Below are positions 51,513 to 61,588 of a stretch of 64,000 bases of DNA, piece after piece (position 1 is the stretch's first letter; every line of letters starts with the position of its first letter). Under the pieces are notes generated by a model. The model was not told where the DNA came from. It searched no databases and worked only from the letters and a program-made list of their open reading frames with translations. Made by a program: the position numbers and the translations under genes. Source of the stretch: Pseudomonas frederiksbergensis (GTDB lineage Bacteria; Pseudomonadota; Gammaproteobacteria; Pseudomonadales; Pseudomonadaceae); assembly GCF_003732665.1 (NCBI RefSeq), contig NZ_MOBP01000006.1, positions 682,001 through 746,000 of the forward strand. Direction: 5' to 3'.

Positions 51513-52625
51513 TCAGTACTCCGACAAATCCGCCAACGGATGCCGTCCTTCCCAGACTTTATGGAAATGCGCCTCGACCACCGCATCCGGCACGTTATTG
51601 ATGTCCGGCCAGTGCCAGTGAGGCTTCTGGTCCTTATCAATCAATCGCGCCCGCACGCCTTCGCTGAATTCCGGGTGACGGCAGCAGTTGAGGCTCAGGG
51701 TGTATTCCATCTGGAAAACCTGGGCCAGTGACATGTGCCGGGCCCGGGCGATTTGTTCCCAGACCAGGTGCGCGGTCACCGGCGAGCCTTCGCTCATGGT
51801 TTTCGCCGCTCGGCTGAGCAGTGGGTCGGTGGAGTCGCGCAAATGGCTGATGGCTTTCCAGGCGCAGCGCACATCGCTGACGTCCAGCAGTTCGTCGATC
51901 TGCTGACGGCGTGGCAGCCATTGTGCCTCGGGCATCTGCGCGACCGCCTCCTGCTGCAAGGCCTTGAGCAGGCTGTTGAGCTGCATCGCGGTCTGTTCCT
52001 GCCAGTTCAATTGCAGCAGGCCTTCGACCAGTTCTTCCTGTTGCTCTTCCAGCAGGAAGCGGTCGGCCAGATCCAGGTCGATCGCGTCCCGCGCATTCAT
52101 GTGCGCGCCGGTCAGGCCGAGAAACAACCCGAGTTTGCCGGGCAGTCGCGACAGGAACCAACTGGCGCCAACGTCCGGGTATAAACCAATGCTGATTTCC
52201 GGCATCGCCAAGCGGCTGCTCGGCGTGACAATGCGGATGCTCGCCCCTTGCAGCAGGCCCATGCCGCCGCCGAGTACGTAGCCGTGGCCCCAGCAGATCA
52301 GTGGTTTGGGGTAGGTGTGCAGCTTGAAGTCCAGGCGATATTCCGCGGCAAAGAATTGCGCGGCCAGGGGCGGCACTTCTCCGGGATGTTGGCGACAGGC
52401 TTCGACCAGACTGCGCACCTCGCCGCCGGCGCAGAAGGCCTTGGCTCCATTGCCGCGTAGCAAGACGCAGACGATTTGCGGATCCTTGGCCCAAGTGTCC
52501 ATTTGATCGCGCAGGGCGTTGATCATCGGCAAGGACAGCGCGTTCAGCGATTTTTCGGCATCCAGGCTGGCGATGCCGATGCGGGCGCCATCGGTGCCGG
52601 TGAGTTCTTCGAAGTGCAGATTCAT
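51513..52625 (-). CDS. Enoyl-CoA hydratase/isomerase family, HIBCH-like hydrolase
   Basis: Crotonase-fold enzyme of 370 residues, the length of 3-hydroxyisobutyryl-CoA hydrolase rather than the 260 of simple hydratases. Landmarks: GAKAFCAGGEVRSLV (oxyanion hole), ICWGHGYVLGGGMGLLQGA, and AMPEISIGLYPDVGASWFLS with the catalytic Glu/Asp pair. HIBCH acts in valine breakdown; no valine genes are adjacent, so substrate is tentative. Confidence 0.85.
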   Translation of the reverse strand: MNLHFEELTGTDGARIGIASLDAEKSLNALSLPMINALRDQMDTWAKDPQIVCVLLRGNGAKAFCAGGEVRSLVEACRQHPGEVPPLAAQFFAAEYRLDFKLHTYPKPLICWGHGYVLGGGMGLLQGASIRIVTPSSRLAMPEISIGLYPDVGASWFLSRLPGKLGLFLGLTGAHMNARDAIDLDLADRFLLEEQQEELVEGLLQLNWQEQTAMQLNSLLKALQQEAVAQMPEAQWLPRRQQIDELLDVSDVRCAWKAISHLRDSTDPLLSRAAKTMSEGSPVTAHLVWEQIARARHMSLAQVFQMEYTLSLNCCRHPEFSEGVRARLIDKDQKPHWHWPDINNVPDAVVEAHFHKVWEGRHPLADLSEY

Positions 52626-52751
52626 CGTGACCTCGATCGGGAATTTGAGCGTTCAGTATGATCGCATTGCAGGAAAGTGCCGGTTCTGTGTCAGATCAAT
52701 TGACAAGCCTGCCCAGCTTTCCTAGGGTTCGCCCCATTGTTTTTGCCGGGT

Positions 52752-53453
52752 ATGACCATGACTGCTGACGACCGTATCAAACTCGAACCGAGCTGGAAGG
52801 AGGCACTGCGTGCTGAATTCGACCAGCCCTACATGGCAGAGTTGCGCTCATTCCTGCAACAGGAGCGTGCGGCGGGCAAGGAAATCTACCCGCCAGGACC
52901 GATGATTTTCAATGCGCTCAATTCGACGCCGCTGGACAAGGTCAAGGTCGTGATCCTCGGCCAGGACCCGTATCACGGCCCCGGCCAGGCCCATGGTTTG
53001 TGCTTCTCGGTGCAACCGGGCGTGCCGGCGCCACCGTCGCTGGTGAACATCTATAAAGAGTTGAAACGCGACCTGAACATCGACATCCCGAGCCACGGCT
53101 GCCTGCAAAGCTGGGCCGACCAGGGCGTACTGATGATCAACACCACCATGACGGTCGAACGCGCCAACGCCAATGCACACAAGGACAAGGGCTGGCAGTA
53201 CTTCACCGATCGGATCATTGAAGTGGTCAGCGAACATCAGCCGCATCTGGTGTTCATGCTGTGGGGCGCCCATGCACAGAGCAAGCAGAAGCTGATCGAC
53301 GCGACCAAGCACTTGGTACTGACCTCGGTGCATCCATCGCCGTTGTCCGCTTATCGCGGGTTTTTTGGCTGTGGGCACTTCAGCCGCACCAACAAGTTTC
53401 TGGAACAGAATGGCGAAACGCCGATTGAGTGGCGGTTGCCGCCGGTTGGCTAA
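52752..53453 (+). CDS. ung: Uracil-DNA glycosylase
   Basis: Family 1 uracil-DNA glycosylase of 233 residues. Catalytic water-activating loop [18 protein letters not shown], the [17 protein letters not shown] segment and the DNA-intercalation loop [13 protein letters not shown] are all intact. It removes uracil from DNA at the start of base-excision repair. ATG at 52752 or 52758; both in frame. Confidence 0.95.
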   Translation: MTMTADDRIKLEPSWKEALRAEFDQPYMAELRSFLQQERAAGKEIYPPGPMIFNALNSTPLDKVKVVILGQDPYHGPGQAHGLCFSVQPGVPAPPSLVNIYKELKRDLNIDIPSHGCLQSWADQGVLMINTTMTVERANANAHKDKGWQYFTDRIIEVVSEHQPHLVFMLWGAHAQSKQKLIDATKHLVLTSVHPSPLSAYRGFFGCGHFSRTNKFLEQNGETPIEWRLPPVG

Positions 53454-53628
53454 CAGTAATTGCTAGTCCGGCAATGGGATGGCCGTTCGTCCATTACCAT
53501 TGGAAATCCGGGAGTACCTGTTATTTCTGACAGTAGACGGAGCGTTGCGGGGGCTGTTCAATCAATGGCCGGTAGTCTTGAAGTGTTCAAGTTTCGCCGG
53601 CCTATCGATTCCAGAACAGGAGTTCGTC

Positions 53629-54060
53629 ATGAAAGAGTTAAGCATTGAAGAAATCAAAGCCCTGCCTGCCGCGACTGGAAAATTCTCCGCAGAGGTATCG
53701 AGCCGGCCAAATGAGTCTTTTGTCGCTCAGGAAGTTATATTCAGGCAGGACCCGGTCTATGAAGATCAATACCGAGTCGGCGGGCGAATTGAAACAGCTG
53801 AGCAGTTCACTACGGTAATTTTCAACATACCGAAGAACATTCAAGATGGTGAACATGACATTGGCTTCGAAAGTAGCGTTACAGCGATTTACGCGGATGA
53901 TCGGGATTTCGACGGTCATGCCGTACCCGCGGTAAGCGGAAAGATAAACCTCAAGTTTGATCGCGAAAACAATACGATCAGCGCTTCAGATTTTCGTTTC
54001 CGGACACCGGGAACCCCAGGTTTAGAAGTTTACTTAGGGAAATTCAGTATTAGGATGTGA
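53629..54060 (+). CDS. Hypothetical protein
   Basis: Acidic protein of 143 residues, rich in beta strands, with no signal peptide and no recognised family. The ATG at 53629 has CAGGAG upstream; a longer frame begins at 53479 without support. Slightly AT-richer than its neighbours. A hairpin follows. Confidence 0.6.
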   Translation: MKELSIEEIKALPAATGKFSAEVSSRPNESFVAQEVIFRQDPVYEDQYRVGGRIETAEQFTTVIFNIPKNIQDGEHDIGFESSVTAIYADDRDFDGHAVPAVSGKINLKFDRENNTISASDFRFRTPGTPGLEVYLGKFSIRM

Positions 54061-54074
54061 GCGACTTGAATGAA

Positions 54075-54099
54075 CCCACCCAGGGTTATCCTGGGTGGG
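54075..54099. terminator. Hairpin between convergent genes
   Basis: Perfect 10-bp stem CCCACCCAGG / CCTGGGTGGG with a GTTAT loop. Flanking T-runs are weak on the plus strand and better on the minus strand. Confidence 0.6.
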
Positions 54100-54117
54100 G
54101 TCAAAAAGTAAAGCGTG

Positions 54118-55152
54118 TTACCGCTCGGGCATCTTGTCCCAATACTTGAACAACGGCTCCGCCAGAAACAACACGAACAACAACCGCATCACCTGCATCG
54201 CCGTCACCAGCGGCACCGACAATTGCAGCGTCTCCGCCGTCAAACTCATCTCCGCAATCCCGCCGGGCATCATGCCCAGGGTCAGTGAACGCAGATCCAG
54301 ATGGGTCAGCGCACTCAACCCCAATGCCGCCGCCGTGGCGATCAACATGGTCAACACCGTGCCGATCAACGTGCGCCCCATAAACGACGGTGCCCGGCGG
54401 AAGAACTGCCGATTGAAGTGACACCCCAACCCGCTGCCGATCAGCCACTGGCCAATCTGGCTGCCGCCGTTGGGCAAGCCGATGTGCAAGTCCCAACCAA
54501 TGCTCACCGCCGCGCTCACCAGCAACGGCCCGAACAGCCATGGGTTGGGCTGGCGCAAACGTTGCCAGATCCAGGCGAGCAGGGCGCCCGCCGGGAACAG
54601 AATCGCCAGCCAACGCCAATCAACGAGTGTGGAATGACCGATCGGCGTGCCGTCCCCGAGCAAATACTTGAACGCCGCCGGGACACACAGCACCACCACC
54701 AGCACCCGCAGGCTTTGCCCCGCCGCGACGCGGCTGATCACCGCGCCATTGCGGGCGCCGAGGTTGACCATCTCCCCCGAACCACCCGGCATGCTGGAGA
54801 AAAACGCCGTGGCGCGGTCCTCCCCGGTGCGCCGCATCAACCAGACCCCGACCACACTGGACAGGCTGGTGACCAGCGCGCCGAAGAAAATCAAACCGAA
54901 ATGACTGAGCACCTGTTCCATCACCACCGGGGTGAAGTGCAGGCCGATGCCGATGCCGACGATCCACTGGCCGCACTTGCGCCCGCCAGGGATTTCCGCC
55001 AATTGCCACGGGGTGAGGCAGCGCACCAGAATAATCGCCAGCAACGAGCCGACCATCCACGGCAGCGGCCAGCCGACCTGGCTGGCGAGGTAACCGCCCA
55101 GCAGGCCGACCAGCGGTGTTCCCCACCAGGTTTTGAAGGGACGATCAGACAT
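54118..55152 (-). CDS. AbrB-family membrane protein
   Basis: Membrane protein of 344 residues with about ten helices in two AbrB-type repeats (each with a G-S-G-E-M or P-G-G-I-A-E-M motif: PGGSGEMVNLGA and PGGIAEMSLTA). These putative ammonia-monooxygenase-annotated proteins are transport-like. The ATG at 55152 overlaps the tctA stop by 8 bases, so it is the last gene of the tct operon. Its role there is not established. Confidence 0.82.
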   Translation of the reverse strand: MSDRPFKTWWGTPLVGLLGGYLASQVGWPLPWMVGSLLAIILVRCLTPWQLAEIPGGRKCGQWIVGIGIGLHFTPVVMEQVLSHFGLIFFGALVTSLSSVVGVWLMRRTGEDRATAFFSSMPGGSGEMVNLGARNGAVISRVAAGQSLRVLVVVLCVPAAFKYLLGDGTPIGHSTLVDWRWLAILFPAGALLAWIWQRLRQPNPWLFGPLLVSAAVSIGWDLHIGLPNGGSQIGQWLIGSGLGCHFNRQFFRRAPSFMGRTLIGTVLTMLIATAAALGLSALTHLDLRSLTLGMMPGGIAEMSLTAETLQLSVPLVTAMQVMRLLFVLFLAEPLFKYWDKMPER

Positions 55153-56659
55153 CTGCAATGACGCGCCTCGCAACCGAACGTTTGCGCCAGATCCGCAGGA
55201 TCGGCATCAGCAGCATGATGGCCGTGAGCATCCATACGCCAAAGGTGATCGGGCTCGACCAGAGGATTTCCAGCGCACCGTTGGAAATCGACAGGGCGCG
55301 CCGCAGGTTCTGCTCCATCAAGCCGCCAAGGATGAAGCCCAGCAGCACCGGCGACAATGGGAAATCCAGTTTGCGCAGGATGTAGCCGAAGATCCCGATG
55401 CCGACCATCAGAAACAGATCGAAGGTGGTGGCGTGTACGGCGTAGACGCCGATCCCGGTAATGATCGCGATCACCGGCACCAGTGCCCAGTTCGGCACGG
55501 CGAGGATGCGGGTGAAGATGCGGATCATCGGGATGTTGAGGATCACCAGCATGATGTTGGCGATGAACAACGAAGCGATCAGGCCCCAGACGATGTCCGG
55601 TTGCTGTTGGAACAACAGCGGGCCTGGGGTGATGTTGTACAGCGACAGCGCGCCGATCATCACCGCTGTGGTGCCCGAACCGGGTACGCCGAGGGTCAGC
55701 ATCGGCACCAGGGCGCCACAGGCCGAAGCACCGATAGCCGTTTCCGGGGCAGCGAGGCCGCGCATGTCGCCCTGGCCGAACGTGCCTTTGGCGCCGGCGA
55801 TGCGTTTTTCGGTCATGTAGGCCACAGCGCTGGCCAGCGTCGCGCCCGCACCCGGCAACACGCCCATGATGAAACCCAGCAAGCCGCAACGGATGTTCAC
55901 CACGAACACCGACGACGCTTCCTTGAAGTTGAACATCATGCGCCCGGTGGCTTTCACCGCTTCCTGACCGCGATGGGTTTTCTCCAGCAGCAGGAGAATT
56001 TCGCTGATGGAGAACAGGCCCAGCACCAACACGACGAACTGAATGCCGTCGGTCAAATGGATGTTGTCCCCGGTGAAACGGTACACGCCGCTGTTGGCAT
56101 CGATGCCGACGCTCGACAGAAACAGGCCGATCAGCGCTGCGATAAAGGTCTTTAGCGGACGATCACCGGCCATGCCGCCGAGGCAGACAATCGCGAACAC
56201 CATCAACACGAAGTATTCCGCCGGGCCGAAAGCAATCGCCCATTTCGCCAGCAGCGGGGCGAACAGCACCATGCCGCAAGTGGCGATGAAGGCGCCGATG
56301 AACGAACTCCACGCCGACAGCGACAGCGCCACGCCGGCCAGGCCTTTGCGGGCCATAGGGTAGCCGTCGAGGGTGGTCATCACGGTGGACGCTTCGCCCG
56401 GAATGTTCAGCAGGATCGAACTGATTCGTCCGCCGTATTCGCAACCCAGGTACACCGCCGCCAGCAGGATCAGCGCCGATTCCGGCGGCAGACCCAGGGC
56501 GAAGGCAATCGGGATCAACAGCGCCACACCGTTGATCGGGCCCAGGCCCGGCAACAGGCCAACCACGGTGCCGATCAAAGTGCCGCACAGCGCGGTCACC
56601 AGGTTGTACGGGCTCAGCGCGACGCCGAAACCCTGGCCCAAATAGCCAAACGTATCCAT
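55145..56659 (-). CDS. tctA: Tripartite tricarboxylate transporter, large permease
   Basis: TctA permease of 504 residues with about 12 helices. Family motifs include GTLIGTVVGLLPGLGPINGV near the start and the second-half repeat GVLPGAGATLASAVAYMTEK. It forms the channel for citrate or another tricarboxylate or related acid, with TctB and the binding protein TctC. Two bases separate it from tctB. Confidence 0.93.
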   Translation of the reverse strand: MDTFGYLGQGFGVALSPYNLVTALCGTLIGTVVGLLPGLGPINGVALLIPIAFALGLPPESALILLAAVYLGCEYGGRISSILLNIPGEASTVMTTLDGYPMARKGLAGVALSLSAWSSFIGAFIATCGMVLFAPLLAKWAIAFGPAEYFVLMVFAIVCLGGMAGDRPLKTFIAALIGLFLSSVGIDANSGVYRFTGDNIHLTDGIQFVVLVLGLFSISEILLLLEKTHRGQEAVKATGRMMFNFKEASSVFVVNIRCGLLGFIMGVLPGAGATLASAVAYMTEKRIAGAKGTFGQGDMRGLAAPETAIGASACGALVPMLTLGVPGSGTTAVMIGALSLYNITPGPLLFQQQPDIVWGLIASLFIANIMLVILNIPMIRIFTRILAVPNWALVPVIAIITGIGVYAVHATTFDLFLMVGIGIFGYILRKLDFPLSPVLLGFILGGLMEQNLRRALSISNGALEILWSSPITFGVWMLTAIMLLMPILRIWRKRSVARRVIADV

Positions 56660-56660
56660 A

Positions 56661-57119
56661 TCAGTTCTCCAGAACGTCGAGCAGCCCGAGTGGCAGCGGC
56701 ACGTCCATCAACTTGTCGAACAGCAGGTAGAGGCCAACGCTCATCAGCGTGGTGACGACGATGCCGGGCAGCCAGCGCCCGCCGTACAGGCGCGCCATCG
56801 GGATGCCGATCAGGATGCTGCTGAGAATGAAGCCCAAGGGTTCGAACAGCCCGGCGAAGATCAGCAGCAGGACGATGCAGATGCCGATCTTGTTCAGGGT
56901 TTCGCGGTCGAGTTTCGGATCGTCTTCACTGTGCACGATCGGCGTCGGGCGAAACAGCATGTACAACAAACCGAGGCCCATCAGGCCCAACATCAACAGC
57001 GGAAAGGCCCGTGGGCCTACAGGTTCATAGGAAAAAGCCGCTTGATACGGCCACGCCATCAGCGCCAGGCCGACACAGACCGCCAGCAGCACCGAAGCAA
57101 AAATGCGTTGTACGAGCAT
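56661..57119 (-). CDS. tctB: Tripartite tricarboxylate transporter, small subunit
   Basis: TctB membrane protein of 152 residues with four helices; PVGPRAFPLLM after the first helix is the family signature. The ATG at 57119 begins the hydrophobic helix directly; in-frame codons upstream of it are unlikely to be used. Partner of TctA. Confidence 0.9.
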   Translation of the reverse strand: MLVQRIFASVLLAVCVGLALMAWPYQAAFSYEPVGPRAFPLLMLGLMGLGLLYMLFRPTPIVHSEDDPKLDRETLNKIGICIVLLLIFAGLFEPLGFILSSILIGIPMARLYGGRWLPGIVVTTLMSVGLYLLFDKLMDVPLPLGLLDVLEN

Positions 57120-57178
57120 GGGAAACTCCTGGGCCGCGACCCCGGGCAAACGGGGCCGCAGCCGCTAGACAGGGGCGA

Positions 57179-58156
57179 TCACTGGATCAGGCCGAACTCT
57201 TTGGCCAGCACTTTGTAGTCGGCGACTTGCTTCTTCACGTAGGTGTCCAGCTCCGGGCCGGTCATGGCGAACGGGAACAGTTCACGCTGATCGCGCAGCT
57301 TGGCGAAGTCGTCGGAAGCCAGCAGTTTGTCGAAGGCGTCTTTCCACCAGGCGTAGTCTTCGTCGCTGACCTTCGGCCCCAGGTAGAAACCGCGAACCAC
57401 TGGCCAGACGATGTCGTAGCCTTGCTCCTTGGCGGTCGGGATGTCTTTCATTTCCGGCTCGTCCAGGCGCTTCTCGGAGAACACCGCGAGCAGGCGCATG
57501 TCACCGCTCTGGATATGCGGCATGGAGTCGGAGATATCCGTGCTGCCAACCTGGATGTGGCCGCCGAGCAGTGCGGTGGCGATTTCACCGCCGCCTTCGA
57601 GGGCGACATAACGCAGGTCCCGGGGGTTGATCCCCGCTGCCTTGGCGATCAGCGCGGTTTGCATCCAGTCCTGGCTGCCGACGGTGCCGCCGGAGCCGAT
57701 CACTACTTTGCTCGGATCTTTCTTCAACGCCTGAACGAGATCGTCGAGGGTCTTGTAGGGCGAATCGCTTTTCACTGCGATAGCGCCGTAGCTGGTGCCG
57801 ACCGCTGCCAACCAACGCACGTTGGTTTCATCGAAACGCCCGAATTTGCCTTGGGCCAGATTCAGCAACGAGCCGCTGGACCAGGCTACGAGTGTGCCGG
57901 CATCCGCCGGGCGCTGGGCGACCACCGCGTTATACGCCACCGCGCCGACACCGCCGGGCATGTAGGTCACGCGCATCGGTTTGGTCAGCAATTTTTCGTT
58001 GAACAGCGCGCTCTGCGCCAGTTTGCAGGTCAAGTCGAAACCGCCGCCGGGGGAGGCCGGGGCGATGCATTCCGGGCGCTTGGGCTCGGCCATCAGTTGG
58101 CCGGCGAACAGCATGCAACTGGCGGCGAGGGCGAAACGGCGCAGTGATCGATTCAT
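57179..58156 (-). CDS. tctC: Tripartite tricarboxylate transporter, binding protein
   Basis: Periplasmic binding protein of 325 residues with a signal peptide ending LMAEPK-side (MLFAGQLMA|E). The ECIAPASPGGGFDLTCKLAQ segment and YMPGGVGAVAYNAVV loop are Bug/TctC ligand loops. First gene of the operon, divergent from tctDE. Confidence 0.92.
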   Translation of the reverse strand: MNRSLRRFALAASCMLFAGQLMAEPKRPECIAPASPGGGFDLTCKLAQSALFNEKLLTKPMRVTYMPGGVGAVAYNAVVAQRPADAGTLVAWSSGSLLNLAQGKFGRFDETNVRWLAAVGTSYGAIAVKSDSPYKTLDDLVQALKKDPSKVVIGSGGTVGSQDWMQTALIAKAAGINPRDLRYVALEGGGEIATALLGGHIQVGSTDISDSMPHIQSGDMRLLAVFSEKRLDEPEMKDIPTAKEQGYDIVWPVVRGFYLGPKVSDEDYAWWKDAFDKLLASDDFAKLRDQRELFPFAMTGPELDTYVKKQVADYKVLAKEFGLIQ

Positions 58157-58546
58157 TTATTGTCTCCAAGGGAGTTGTTGTTTTTGGGGATGTTTCAGGT
58201 GCGGCGGTTTCGCGTCGCGCAGCCGGCAAGAGCGCGGGCAAGCGTAAACGAAAGGGATCGGGAATAGGGCTGGGGCGGGCAAACCTGGAGCTGTATGGAC
58301 AGCATGGTGCAGTACCTCGTTATTGTTCTTATTGGCGAAAACGCATCGGGGCGTTTTTCGGGAGCTACATTTCAACGCACGATCGATGGCTTGCAGTCGA
58401 AGCCATCCGTGGCTGACTCTAACGGTCGAACCTTTCACTAACCTTTCAGCCGACTTTCACGGTTTTCGGGCTTCACAGCGGCGGATGCGGCTGTAAACTC
58501 CGCGCCAAAGAATGGCGTCGACCATCCCTGAATGAGGTAAGTCTCC
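58157..58546. other. 390-bp divergent tct control region
   Basis: Holds promoters for tctCBA and tctDE. I see no gene and no long dyad. The response regulator TctD is expected to bind here. Confidence 0.6.
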
Positions 58547-59218
58547 ATGCGTGTCCTGCTCGTCGAAGATCACCTGCAGCTCGCCGAAAGTGTCGCCCAG
58601 GCGCTCAAGAGCACCGGGTTGACCGTGGATGTTTTGCACGACGGCGTGGCGGCCGACCTGGCGCTGAGCAGCGAGGAGTACGCCATGGCAATCCTCGACG
58701 TCGGCCTGCCGCGCATGGATGGTTTCGAGGTGCTGGCGCGCCTGCGGGCACGGGGCAAGAACCTGCCGGTGTTGATGCTGACCGCGCGCAGCGACGTCAA
58801 GGATCGGGTTCATGGCTTGAACCTCGGTGCCGACGATTACCTGGCCAAACCGTTCGAACTGACCGAACTCGAAGCCCGGGTCAAAGCCTTGCTGCGCCGC
58901 AGCGTGTTGGGCGGCGAACGCCAGCAGACCTGTGGCGTGCTGGCCTATGACCTCGACACCCGGCGCTTCACCCTCGGCGAAGAATTGCTGACCCTGACCT
59001 CCCGCGAGCAAGCGGTGCTCGAAGCGCTGATCGCCCGTCCCGGCCGGGTGATGAGCAAGGAGCAACTGGCGTCCCAGGTGTTCGGCCTGGATGAAGAGGC
59101 CAGCCCTGACGCCATCGAAATCTACGTCCACCGCTTGCGCAAGAAACTCGACGGCCAACCGGTGGCCATCGTGACCTTCCGTGGCCTCGGCTATTTGCTG
59201 GAAAGCCGCGATGCATAA
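58547..59218 (+). CDS. tctD: Two-component response regulator
   Basis: OmpR/PhoB-type regulator of 223 residues. Receiver domain (1-120) with phospho-acceptor Asp in AILDVGLPRMDGFEV and Lys in DYLAKPFELTEL; winged helix (about 125-220). It should activate the divergent transporter genes when the acid is sensed. Overlaps the kinase gene by 8 bases. Confidence 0.92.
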   Translation: MRVLLVEDHLQLAESVAQALKSTGLTVDVLHDGVAADLALSSEEYAMAILDVGLPRMDGFEVLARLRARGKNLPVLMLTARSDVKDRVHGLNLGADDYLAKPFELTELEARVKALLRRSVLGGERQQTCGVLAYDLDTRRFTLGEELLTLTSREQAVLEALIARPGRVMSKEQLASQVFGLDEEASPDAIEIYVHRLRKKLDGQPVAIVTFRGLGYLLESRDA

Positions 59219-60599
59219 GCCCAGCAGCCTGCGTTGGCGGTTGCTGTGGAACCTGGCGTCGTTGCTGGTGGTGTTGATGCTGGCCAGTGGTTTGAGCGCT
59301 TACTGGAATGGTCGCGAAGCCGCCGACACGGCTTACGACCGCACCTTGCTGGCCTCGGCGCGGACGATTGCCGCAGGGGTGTCCCAGCGCGACGGCACCC
59401 TCAGCGCCGACGTGCCGTACGTGGCCCTCGACACCTTTGCCTACGACAGCGCCGGGCGGATTTTTTATCTGGTCAACGACATTCACCAGAACCTGATCTC
59501 CGGTTACGAAAACCTGCCGCCACCACCGCCCGGCACGCCACGCACCGATGACTATCCGGCGTTGGCGCGGTTCTACAACGCTGTTTATCGCGGGCAGAAC
59601 GTTCGTGTGGTGAGCCTGCTCAAACCGGTGAGCGAGCCGAACATGAACGGCATGGCGGAAATCCGTGTCGCCGAAACCGACGAGGCCCGGGTCAGCATGG
59701 CCCGCAGCCTGGCGGCGGACACCTTGCTGCGCCTGGGCATGTTGGCGATTGGCGCATTGTTGCTGGTGTGGTTCGCGGTCAGTGCCGCGTTACGGCCGCT
59801 GGAGCGTTTGCGCACGGCGGTGGAAGAGCGACAGTCGGATGACCTGCGGCCCTTGCCATTGGTGGAGGTGCAGCGGGAGTTGTGGCCGCTGGTGCGGGCG
59901 CTCAATCACTTTACCGAACGCCTGCGCGGGCAGTTCGAGCGTCAGGCGCAGTTCATCGCTGATGCGGCTCATGAGTTACGCACACCATTGGCGGCGCTCA
60001 AGGCGCGACTCGAACTGGGCTTGCGCGCCAGCGAACCACAAACCTGGCGCAGCACCCTGGAAACCGCTGCCCAGGGTACGGATCGCCTGACACATTTGGC
60101 TAACCAGTTGCTGTCCCTGGCACGGGTCGAAAACGGCGCACGGGCGATTGCCGAGGGCGGCGCGCAATTGTTGGACCTTAGCCAGTTGGCCCGGGAACTG
60201 GGCATGGCCATGGCGCCGTTGGCCCACGCACGGGGCGTGGCGCTGGCACTGGAGGCGGAAGAACCGGTGTGGCTGCGGGGTGAGCCGACGCTGTTGAACG
60301 AATTGCTGAGCAATCTGGTGGATAACGCCCTGGCCCACACGCCGCCGGGTGGCAACGTAATTTTGCGTGTGACGGCGCCAGCGGTGCTGGAGGTCGAGGA
60401 CGACGGACCGGGCATTCCACTGGAGGAGCGCGATCGAGTGTTCGAGCGCTTTTACCGGCGCAACCAGCAGGTTGCGGGGTCCGGGTTAGGTCTGGCGATT
60501 GTGGGGGAAATTTGTCGTGCGCATCTGGCGCAGATCAGTTTGCATGACGGGGAGAAGGCGGGGTTGAAGGTTCGGGTGAGTTTTATTGCGGGGGAGTGA
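59211..60599 (+). CDS. tctE: Sensor histidine kinase
   Basis: Membrane kinase of 462 residues: N-terminal helix (about 12-30), periplasmic sensor (30-165), second helix (about 170-190), HAMP-like linker, phospho-acceptor His in DAAHELRTPLAALKARL, N-box DNALAHTPPGG and G-boxes VEDDGPGIP and GSGLGLAIVGEI. The ATG at 59211 overlaps tctD. It senses a tricarboxylate-type acid. Confidence 0.9.
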   Translation: MHKPSSLRWRLLWNLASLLVVLMLASGLSAYWNGREAADTAYDRTLLASARTIAAGVSQRDGTLSADVPYVALDTFAYDSAGRIFYLVNDIHQNLISGYENLPPPPPGTPRTDDYPALARFYNAVYRGQNVRVVSLLKPVSEPNMNGMAEIRVAETDEARVSMARSLAADTLLRLGMLAIGALLLVWFAVSAALRPLERLRTAVEERQSDDLRPLPLVEVQRELWPLVRALNHFTERLRGQFERQAQFIADAAHELRTPLAALKARLELGLRASEPQTWRSTLETAAQGTDRLTHLANQLLSLARVENGARAIAEGGAQLLDLSQLARELGMAMAPLAHARGVALALEAEEPVWLRGEPTLLNELLSNLVDNALAHTPPGGNVILRVTAPAVLEVEDDGPGIPLEERDRVFERFYRRNQQVAGSGLGLAIVGEICRAHLAQISLHDGEKAGLKVRVSFIAGE

Positions 60600-60618
60600 G
60601 GGTGATTGTGCTGGCCCC

Positions 60619-60711
60619 TTCGCGAGCAAGCCCGCTCCCACATTTGATCTCTGTTATGCACAAAATCGGTGATCACTGGAGATCCAGTGTGGGAGCGGGC
60701 TTGCTCGCGAA
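60619..60711. repeat. REPIN doublet
   Basis: Outward-facing REP cores at 60619-60642 and 60688-60711 between convergent genes. Confidence 0.88.
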
Positions 60712-60730
60712 TGAGGGCGACTCGGTCTTA

Positions 60731-61552
60731 TCAGTAAAACATCGACCGTGACTCTTCCAGATCCCGGCACATCGCCTCGTTCTCCGGATCGATTCCCAGT
60801 TTCTTGAACGCCGGCACATTGAACACATCAATACGCGCCAGCGGATGGTCGGTGCCCTTGTGGCAATACAGGCTGGCGACCTGCACCAGATCGACATAAT
60901 CGATTTTTTTGGACTCGCGCTTGAAGTCCAGGTACTGCCCCGGCAACTTCACCAGCATTTCCGGGAACTCCCAGACACTGAGCAATTTGTCGCCCAGCAG
61001 TGGGTGAATGCGGTCGATCACATGGTTGAGGCTGACCGGGTCCGAGAGCAATTCGTAGTGATCTTCGGCGTAGGTCAGGATCGGCAGTACGCCAATCTGA
61101 TGCACCAGCCCACCGAGCGCGGCTTGATCAGGTTTGAGTTGGGTGTAACTGCGGCACAACGCGTAGCTGACCCCGGCGATTTCCAGGCTTTTGCGCCAGA
61201 CTTCGCGCATTTTCTGCTCAACCACCTCGGAGCTGGCGTGGAAAATCTGCTCCATCACCAGGCCGATGGCCAGGTTGCTGCTGTAGTTCACGCCGAGCCG
61301 GGTGATGGCGGTGTGCAGGTCGGTGACTTCCTGGGTGGCGCGCAGCAACGGGCTGTTGACCACTTTGATCAGGCGCGCCGACAGCGCGGTATCGCGGCCG
61401 ATGACTTTACTCAGGGTGCTCACGCTGATTTCCGGATCTTCAGCAGCCTTGCGAATCTGCAGGGCCACTTCCGGTAATGTTGGCAGAACCAGGTCATCGT
61501 TATCGATGGCCTCAACCAAATCCTGTTGGACCTTATCCGCCAGCTCACTCAT
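60731..61552 (-). CDS. HDOD domain protein
   Basis: Protein of 273 residues with one HDOD domain (about 20-215): LPTLPEVALQIRKAAED, TALSARLIKVVNSPL and GLVHQIGVLPILTYAED motifs. HDOD proteins resemble HD hydrolases lacking catalytic residues and act as signalling scaffolds in c-di-GMP or motility control. Partner not visible. Confidence 0.88.
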   Translation of the reverse strand: MSELADKVQQDLVEAIDNDDLVLPTLPEVALQIRKAAEDPEISVSTLSKVIGRDTALSARLIKVVNSPLLRATQEVTDLHTAITRLGVNYSSNLAIGLVMEQIFHASSEVVEQKMREVWRKSLEIAGVSYALCRSYTQLKPDQAALGGLVHQIGVLPILTYAEDHYELLSDPVSLNHVIDRIHPLLGDKLLSVWEFPEMLVKLPGQYLDFKRESKKIDYVDLVQVASLYCHKGTDHPLARIDVFNVPAFKKLGIDPENEAMCRDLEESRSMFY

Positions 61553-61588
61553 TTCTGTTCTCTAGGGTCTTGCAAAAAAATACTGCTC

